Source: VBDM01 sp035519135
Lineage (GTDB): Bacteria > Pseudomonadota > Gammaproteobacteria > Burkholderiales > SG8-39
Assembly: GCA_035519135.1 (NCBI GenBank)
Contig: DATIWX010000125.1
Location: 62,001-126,000 of the forward strand
Direction: 5' to 3'
Length of the DNA: 64,000 nt
Shown here: piece after piece, positions 58,940 to 64,000 of the stretch
How the letters are laid out: the number at the start of each line of letters is the position of its first letter
How positions within the stretch are numbered: position 1 is the stretch's first letter
The notes under the pieces: generated by a model
Told to the model about the DNA's origin: nothing
What the model saw: the letters and a program-made list of their open reading frames with translations, nothing else
The model's database searches: none
Translations under genes and position numbers: made by a program

Positions 58940-59823
58940 CGCGCTCCCCTCTTACCCTGCGCGACTGGCTCACCGCGGCCGAGCGCCGGCTGCGGGCGGC
59001 TCGCCTGCACTTCGGACATGGCGCCCACAATGCCCGCGACGAGGCGGCGTGGCTGCTTGCGCACGTGCTCCGGCTTTCCCACGAGGACCTGGCGCGGTCG
59101 GCAAATCGCGAGCTGACCGTTCCGGAGCAGCGCAAGGCCCTGCGCCTGATCGACGAACGCGTGCGCACGCGAAAACCCCTGGCCTATCTGATCCATGAGG
59201 CCTGGCTCGGCGATTACCGCTTCTACGTCGACGAGCGCGTGCTCGTGCCGCGCTCCTTCGTCGCCGAGCTGCTGCGCGATCGGCTCAAGCCCTGGACTTC
59301 TGGACCGGTGATCCGGGCACTCGATCTGTGCACCGGCTCCGGCTGTCTTGCGATTCTCCTGGCCCTCGCCTTTCCGCGCGCCGCGGTCGATGCGAGCGAC
59401 ATCTCGCGCGCCGCGCTCGCCGTCGCCCGAAAGAACATCTCGGCCTATGGCCTGGGCCGCCGGATCAGGCTGGTGCGGGCGGACCTTCTTTCCGGACTCA
59501 AACGGAAACAGTACGACCTCATCGTCGCCAACCCGCCCTACGTCGGCGGCGCCGCCATGCGCAGGCTGCCGCCGGAGTACCGCCGCGAGCCGCGCCTCGC
59601 GCTGGCCGCCGGCGCCGACGGCCTCGCTTTCGTGCGCCGGATCCTGACGAGCGCGGCCGAGCACCTGCGGCCCGGCGGACTGCTCGTTGTCGAGGTCGGC
59701 CATAGCCGCAGCCGAGTCGAGCGCGCTTTTCCGCGAGTTCCTTTCATCTGGCCGGAGACCAGCGCCGGTGACGACTGCGTGTTTCTCGCCTATCGCGACG
59801 ACCTTTACAATAGCCGGCAATGA
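58936..59823 (+). CDS. prmB: Ribosomal protein L3 glutamine N5-methyltransferase, likely CTG start
   Basis: SAM-dependent methyltransferase of the PrmB/HemK family. The catalytic domain has ALDLCTGSGCLAILLAL and IVANPPYVGG (NPPY from about 199); the substrate Gln fits this pocket. The family N-terminal helical domain (LRDWLTAAERRLRAARLHFGHG through DEAAWLLAHVL) lies upstream of the first standard start, a GTG at 59065. The only near-start codon in frame before it is CTG at 58936, which overlaps the dapE stop (CTGA). I therefore place the start there, giving 295 residues. Its stop overlaps ubiD by 4 bp. PrmB is preferred to PrmC because of dapE upstream and no prfA nearby. Confidence 0.85.
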   Translation: MTRSPLTLRDWLTAAERRLRAARLHFGHGAHNARDEAAWLLAHVLRLSHEDLARSANRELTVPEQRKALRLIDERVRTRKPLAYLIHEAWLGDYRFYVDERVLVPRSFVAELLRDRLKPWTSGPVIRALDLCTGSGCLAILLALAFPRAAVDASDISRAALAVARKNISAYGLGRRIRLVRADLLSGLKRKQYDLIVANPPYVGGAAMRRLPPEYRREPRLALAAGADGLAFVRRILTSAAEHLRPGGLLVVEVGHSRSRVERAFPRVPFIWPETSAGDDCVFLAYRDDLYNSRQ

Positions 59824-61286
59824 ACGATCCCCGCCCCGCGAAGCTCTGGAATGCCTACGAGCGGCCGCACCTCGATCTGCGCGAATTCCTCGCACGCATC
59901 GAGCAGGCGGGCGAGCTGCTGCGGATTCCCAGCGTCCACTGGAACCTGGAGATGGGTACGCTCGCCGAGGCGGTGAACGAGCGATCGAACGCGCCGGCGG
60001 TGCTGTTCGAGGACGTGCCCGGCTATCCCAAGGGCTTCCGCACGCTGTCGGGGTCCACCAACTCGATGAAGCGGCTCGCGATCACCCTCGGCTTCCCGGT
60101 TCCCGCGCATCCGCTGGACGTGGTGCGCGCCTACCGCGACCGCATGAAGACCCACGCCCCCATCCCGCCGCACGTGGTCGGCAAGGGCCCGGTGCTGGAG
60201 AACGTGCTCTCCGGGAACGACGTCGACGTGCTCAAGTTTCCCGTTCCCTTCCTCCACGAGCTCGACGGCGGGCGCTACATCGGCACCGACGACCTGGTGA
60301 TCATGCGCGATCCCGAAGGCGACTGGGTGAACTGCGGGACCTACCGGGTGATGGTGCACGACGCCAAGCGCGTCGGCGTGTGGATGTCTCCGGGCAAGCA
60401 CGGCCGGCAGATCCGCGAGAAGTATTTCAAGCGGGGCAAGCCCTGCCCGGTCCTCGTTTCCTGCGGTCACGACCCGATGCTGTTCCTGGCGGGCGGCAAC
60501 GAGCTGCGCTTCGGGCTCTCGGAATACGACTACGCGGGCGGGCACCGCGGGATGCCCTTCGACGTCATCGAGAGCGAGCTCCACCGCCTGCCGATGCCGG
60601 CGCACGCGGAGATCGTTCTCGAGGGCGAGATGCATCCGGGCGAGACCGCTCCCGAAGGACCGTTCGGCGAATTCACCGGCTACTACGCGGGCGGCAAGAG
60701 CGAGCAGCCGGTGATCAGGGTGCAAAGAATCTATCACCGCGACGATCCGATCCTGACCATGGCGACGCCGATGCGCCCGCCCTCGGATTTCTCCTATAGC
60801 AAGTGCGTCATGAAGGCGGGAATGATCTGGGACGAGGTCGAGCGCGCCGGCGTCGCCGGCGTGCAAGGCGTGTGGTGCCACGAGGCGGGCGGCGCGCGCA
60901 TGTTCAACGTGATCGCCATCAAGCAGGCCTACGCCGGGCATGCAAGGCAGGCGGCGATGGCCGCGGCGAGCTGCCAGTCGGGCGCCTACCTCGGGCGCTT
61001 CGTGGTCGTCGTCGACGAAGACATCGATCCGACGAACCTGTTCGAGGTGCTGTGGGCGATGTGCACGCGCTGCGACCCGGCCGAGGACATCGACATCCTG
61101 CGCAGGATGTGGAGCGGGCCCCTGGACCCGCGCATCCCGCGCGGCACCACCTGGAACTCCCGCGCCGTGATCGACGCCTGCCGCCCGTTCGAAATGCTGC
61201 AGGACTTCCCGCCCGTGGCGCGCGCCAGCCCGGAACTGCGCGCGAAGATCGAAGCGAAGTTCCGCGACGTCCTGTCGAAACTCTAG
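59820..61286 (+). CDS. ubiD: UbiD-family prenylated-FMN decarboxylase
   Basis: A 488-residue UbiD-type decarboxylase, in ubiquinone synthesis acting on 4-hydroxy-3-polyprenylbenzoate; it needs prenylated FMN made by UbiX. It has NWLNMGTL-like entry (NLEMGTLAEAVNERSN), TGSTNSMKRLA-type SGSTNSMKRLAITLG, the acidic block ETAPEGPFGEFTGYYAGG with the catalytic Glu pair, and WCHEAGGARMFNVIAIKQ. Role in ubiquinone synthesis is the default reading; UbiD paralogues acting on aromatic acids are common, so the substrate is not certain. Its start overlaps prmB by 4 bp. Confidence 0.88.
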   Translation: MNDPRPAKLWNAYERPHLDLREFLARIEQAGELLRIPSVHWNLEMGTLAEAVNERSNAPAVLFEDVPGYPKGFRTLSGSTNSMKRLAITLGFPVPAHPLDVVRAYRDRMKTHAPIPPHVVGKGPVLENVLSGNDVDVLKFPVPFLHELDGGRYIGTDDLVIMRDPEGDWVNCGTYRVMVHDAKRVGVWMSPGKHGRQIREKYFKRGKPCPVLVSCGHDPMLFLAGGNELRFGLSEYDYAGGHRGMPFDVIESELHRLPMPAHAEIVLEGEMHPGETAPEGPFGEFTGYYAGGKSEQPVIRVQRIYHRDDPILTMATPMRPPSDFSYSKCVMKAGMIWDEVERAGVAGVQGVWCHEAGGARMFNVIAIKQAYAGHARQAAMAAASCQSGAYLGRFVVVVDEDIDPTNLFEVLWAMCTRCDPAEDIDILRRMWSGPLDPRIPRGTTWNSRAVIDACRPFEMLQDFPPVARASPELRAKIEAKFRDVLSKL

Positions 61287-61297
61287 GCGCCCTGCGC

Positions 61298-61303
61298 TAT
61301 AAT
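61298..61303 (+). promoter_or_regulatory. Candidate -10 element for tRNA-His
   Basis: A perfect TATAAT begins 17 bp before the tRNA 5' end. The bases at -35 (around 61273-61278, TGTCGA) are a weak match at 19-bp spacing. Confidence 0.55.
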
Positions 61304-61314
61304 CCGGCCCCTAC

Positions 61315-61391
61315 GGTGGCCGTAGCTCAGCTGGTAGAGTCCCGGATTGTGATTCCGGTTGTCGTGGGTTCGAATCCCATCGGCCACCCCA
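61315..61391 (+). tRNA. tRNA-His (GTG anticodon)
   Basis: The acceptor stem GTGGCCG pairs with CGGCCAC, and the extra G at 61315 faces the discriminator C, the tRNA-His identity pair G-1:C73. The anticodon stem CCGGA/TCCGG frames the loop TTGTGAT with anticodon GTG at 61349-61351. The T arm contains GTTCGAATC, and CCA is encoded (61389-61391). Its 3' end is 12 bp from the stop of the convergent RND pump gene. Confidence 0.97.
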
Positions 61392-61403
61392 TGAGTCGGT
61401 CCC

Positions 61404-64000
61404 TCATGGCCCCTCCGCCACCGCGGTTCCCTTCTCCGCGGTACGCGCTTTCCTGCGGCGCGCGATGAGCACGAAGAAGAGCGGCACGAAGATCGTGGCG
61501 ACAAACGTGGCGGCGAGCATCCCGCCCACGACGCCGGTTCCCATCGAGCGGCGCGCGCCTGCGCCCGCACCCGAGGAGAACATGAGCGGGAGTACCCCAA
61601 GAACGAAGGCGAGCGAGGTCATGATGATCGGCCGGAAGCGAAGCCGCGCGGCGTTCAACGCCGCGTCGACCGCCGACATGCCCTCGAGGAAGCCCTGTTG
61701 CGCGAACTCCACGATCAGAATGGCGTTCTTCGCAGCGAGCCCAATCAACACCACCAGCCCGATCTGGAAGTAGATGTCGTTCTCGAGCCCGCGCATGGCG
61801 ACGAAGCCGAGCGCGCCACACACGGCAAAGGGCACCGCCATCAGCACCGCGAGGGGCACGAGCCAGCGCTCGTAGAGCGCGGCGAGGATGAGGAACACCA
61901 TGACGAGCGCGAGCGCGAAGGCGACCCCCGAGGCGCTGCCGGTGCGCTTTTCCTGGTACGCTTGGCCGCTCCAGGAGATCGCGTAGCCCTCGGGCAGGTT
62001 CGCAGCGGCCACGTCCTCCACGGCCCTGATCGCCTCGCCGGAGGACACCCCCGGCTTTCCGCCGCCCAGGACCTTCGCCCCGAGAAAGCCGTTGAAGCGC
62101 TCGAGCTGCTCGGGTCCGATCAGGCTCGTTGTGCGGATGAGCGCCTTGAGCGGAATCATCTCCCGCGTGGTGGTGGAACGCACGTACACCGCGCCCAGAT
62201 CCTCGGGCTGCGAGCGAAACGGCGCATCGGCCTGCATCTGCACGCGGAAGGTGCGGCCGAACTTGTTGAAGTCGTTCACGTAGAGCGCCGCCATGGTGCT
62301 CTGCAGCGCGTCGAACACGTCCTGCACCGGTACGCCGAGCGAAATCGCCTTCTCGCGATCCACCTCGACCTTGAGCTGCGGCACCGTGGGGCGGTAGAAC
62401 GAGTTGATCCCCGCAAGCTTGGGGTGCTTCGCGAGCTCCGCCATGAAGGCCTGGGTCACCTTGAACAGCTGAGCCGGGTCGGGATTGGTACGTGCCTGGA
62501 GGTAGACCTCGAAGCCGCCCGCCGTGCCGATGCCGCGGATCGCGGGCGGGTTGAACGCGAGCGCGAGGCCCTCGCGCAGCGCGGAGCCCTTGCGGATCAC
62601 GTCGCCGGCGACTTCCTGCGCGGTATTCCCGCCGCGCTCGCTCCAGTCCTTGAGCGGCACGAACATCGTCGCCGCATTGCTCTTGTTTCCGCCGCCGATG
62701 AGGTCGAAGCCGATGACGCCGATGGTCTTCTCCACGCCCGGGTTGGCGCCGATCAGCTTGGAGAGCTCGCCGGCCATCCTGCCCGTGCGCTCGAGCGTCG
62801 CGCCGTCGGGAAGCTGCACGATGCCGAAGATGTAGCCCTGATCCTCGGGCGGCACGAAGCTGCCCGGAATGCGCAGGAAAAGGCCGACGGTGAGCGCGAA
62901 CACGCAGAGAAAGGCCGCCGCCGAAGCGATGCGGTGGCGCAGCGCAAGGTTCACGATCTGGAGAAAGCGCACCGTCACCCAGCGGAAGCCGCGGTTGAAC
63001 GGCTCGAAGACGCGCGGCTGGTGCTCGCCTACCCTCATGATGATTGCGCACAGCGCCGGCGTCAGCGTGAGAGCCATGAATCCGGAGATCACCACCGCGA
63101 AGGTGAGCGTAAGCGCGAACTGCCGGTAGAGCTGGCCCGCGATACCGCCGAGGAAGGCGACCGGCACGAACACCGCGCACAGCACGAGCACGATCGCGAC
63201 CACCGCCCCCGAGACCTCGTCCATCGCCTCGAGCGCGGCCTCGAACGGCCGCATCTTTTCCTCGCGCATCAGCCGCTCGACGTTCTCCATCACCACGATG
63301 GCGTCGTCTACCACGATGCCGATCGCGAGCACGAGGGCGAAAAGCGTCAGCGTGTTGATGGTGAAGCCGACGGCCCAGAGGCCCGCGAAGGCGCCGATGA
63401 GCGACACCGGGACCGCGATCATCGGAATGAGCGTGGCGCGCCAGGTCTGCAGGAAGACGAACACCACGATCAACACCAGCACGGCCGCCTCGAAGATCGT
63501 CTTGACCACTTCCTTGATCGATGCGTCGACGAAGCGCGTGGTATCGAAGGGAATCGCGTAGTCGACGCCCTGCGGGAAGGTGCGCTTGAGCTCCGCCATA
63601 CGCGTTCGCACCGCCACCGCCACCTCGAGTGCGTTCGCCCCCGGCTGCAGGAAGGTCGCCATGCCGATCGCGGGCTTGCCGTCGATGGTGTTGAAGGTGT
63701 CGTAGTTGAGCGCACCGAGCTCGACGCGTGCGATGTCGCGCACCCGGAGTGCGCCCCCGGGTCCGCTGGCGCGAATCACGATGTCACCGAACTGCTCCGG
63801 TTCGACGAGACGGCCGGTGGCGGTCACCGTGTAGACGAGCGCCTGGCCGGGCGGCGCGGGCTCGGTGCCGATCTTTCCGGCGGCGTACTGTGCGTTCTGC
63901 GCGCGCAGCGCCGCGGCGACGTCGGACGGCGTGACGCTGAGGCGCGCCATCTTCTCGGTGTTGAGCCAGACGCGCATCGAATAGTCGCGCGCGCCGAACA
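61404..64000 (-). CDS. RND efflux pump permease (HAE1 type), 5' end cut by window edge
   Basis: Inner-membrane proton-driven multidrug pump of the AcrB/MexB class. About 865 residues are visible and the frame runs on past 64000 (GARDYSMRVWLN). They include most of the first porter domain, the transmembrane Asp pair in ALVLAIGIVVDDAIVVMENV, LPDGATLERT, the second porter and TolC-docking domains, and SGQAYQEKRTGSASG. The closing part has GLAAKNAILIVEFA and ends with a basic cytoplasmic tail. Substrates cannot be predicted. The adaptor and outer-membrane channel genes, if adjacent, lie beyond the window. Confidence 0.95.
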   Translation of the reverse strand, partial: FGARDYSMRVWLNTEKMARLSVTPSDVAAALRAQNAQYAAGKIGTEPAPPGQALVYTVTATGRLVEPEQFGDIVIRASGPGGALRVRDIARVELGALNYDTFNTIDGKPAIGMATFLQPGANALEVAVAVRTRMAELKRTFPQGVDYAIPFDTTRFVDASIKEVVKTIFEAAVLVLIVVFVFLQTWRATLIPMIAVPVSLIGAFAGLWAVGFTINTLTLFALVLAIGIVVDDAIVVMENVERLMREEKMRPFEAALEAMDEVSGAVVAIVLVLCAVFVPVAFLGGIAGQLYRQFALTLTFAVVISGFMALTLTPALCAIIMRVGEHQPRVFEPFNRGFRWVTVRFLQIVNLALRHRIASAAAFLCVFALTVGLFLRIPGSFVPPEDQGYIFGIVQLPDGATLERTGRMAGELSKLIGANPGVEKTIGVIGFDLIGGGNKSNAATMFVPLKDWSERGGNTAQEVAGDVIRKGSALREGLALAFNPPAIRGIGTAGGFEVYLQARTNPDPAQLFKVTQAFMAELAKHPKLAGINSFYRPTVPQLKVEVDREKAISLGVPVQDVFDALQSTMAALYVNDFNKFGRTFRVQMQADAPFRSQPEDLGAVYVRSTTTREMIPLKALIRTTSLIGPEQLERFNGFLGAKVLGGGKPGVSSGEAIRAVEDVAAANLPEGYAISWSGQAYQEKRTGSASGVAFALALVMVFLILAALYERWLVPLAVLMAVPFAVCGALGFVAMRGLENDIYFQIGLVVLIGLAAKNAILIVEFAQQGFLEGMSAVDAALNAARLRFRPIIMTSLAFVLGVLPLMFSSGAGAGARRSMGTGVVGGMLAATFVATIFVPLFFVLIARRRKARTAEKGTAVAEGP

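Noticed and set aside
61315..61391. tRNA-His as an attachment site for an integrated element
   Set aside because: No integrase, no repeated 3' tRNA fragment and no foreign genes are seen on either side within the window.
1..64000. CRISPR arrays, insertion sequences, prophage, toxin-antitoxin islands
   Set aside because: No direct-repeat arrays, transposase or phage genes were found; ratA/rnfH is a conserved housekeeping pair, not a mobile toxin module.

Overview
The window is GC-rich chromosomal DNA of a betaproteobacterium. The small families DUF3460, DUF4936 and DUF4124 (assigned by recall) and several gene orders point there: tmk-holB-tatD, rat/smpB/ppsA/ppsR, the pyrH-to-rnhB envelope cluster, zipA between smc and ligA, and dapC-dapD-pilU-dapE-prmB. 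I found no plasmid, phage, insertion-sequence or CRISPR signature. The genome is tightly packed: many neighbours overlap by 1 to 4 bases, three convergent pairs overlap by 26 to 95 bases, and no gap without a gene exceeds 300 bases.

Layout. 1-5 kb: lexA (cut by the window edge) with an SOS box, DUF3460, a TPR protein, then tatD-holB-tmk-mltG on the minus strand. 5-13 kb: ygfZ, DUF4936, an NRDE protein and a GNAT, then an operon of an aldolase/dehydrogenase fusion, mtnA and a transglutaminase-like lipoprotein, followed by a seven-repeat propeller lipoprotein. 13-18.5 kb: guaB-guaA-tadA-L,D-transpeptidase-membrane protein-glycosyltransferase behind a good sigma-70-type promoter. 18.5-24.5 kb: DUF4124, ratA/rnfH, smpB, ppsA/ppsR and a TrmH-family methyltransferase. 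24.5-26.8 kb: divergent senA and senB, predicted to make selenoneine. 26.7-41 kb: rpsB-tsf-pyrH-frr-uppS-cdsA-dxr-rseP-bamA-skp-lpxD-fabZ-lpxA-lpxB-rnhB. 41-54 kb: map-glnD on the plus strand, then smc-zipA-ligA-galU-hpt-mtnP-def on the minus strand. 54-64 kb: queF, dapC-dapD-pilU-dapE-prmB-ubiD, tRNA-His, and an RND efflux pump cut by the right edge.

How the genes work together. The rpsB-to-rnhB block joins translation (S2, EF-Ts, RRF), UMP kinase, isoprenoid and phospholipid precursors, outer-membrane assembly (BamA, Skp, RseP) and lipid A synthesis. MtnP, MtnA and the aldolase/dehydrogenase could form a route that salvages methylthioadenosine or 5'-deoxyadenosine by aldol cleavage. DapC, DapD and DapE are three steps of the succinylase branch to lysine and meso-diaminopimelate.

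The most notable signals are: the senA/senB pair with only 21 bp between its divergent starts; the aldolase/dehydrogenase-mtnA coupling; a pseudoknot-capable leader covering the rpsB ribosome-binding site; a probable CTG start for prmB; and the seven-repeat propeller lipoprotein. No entirely new multi-gene system is evident.
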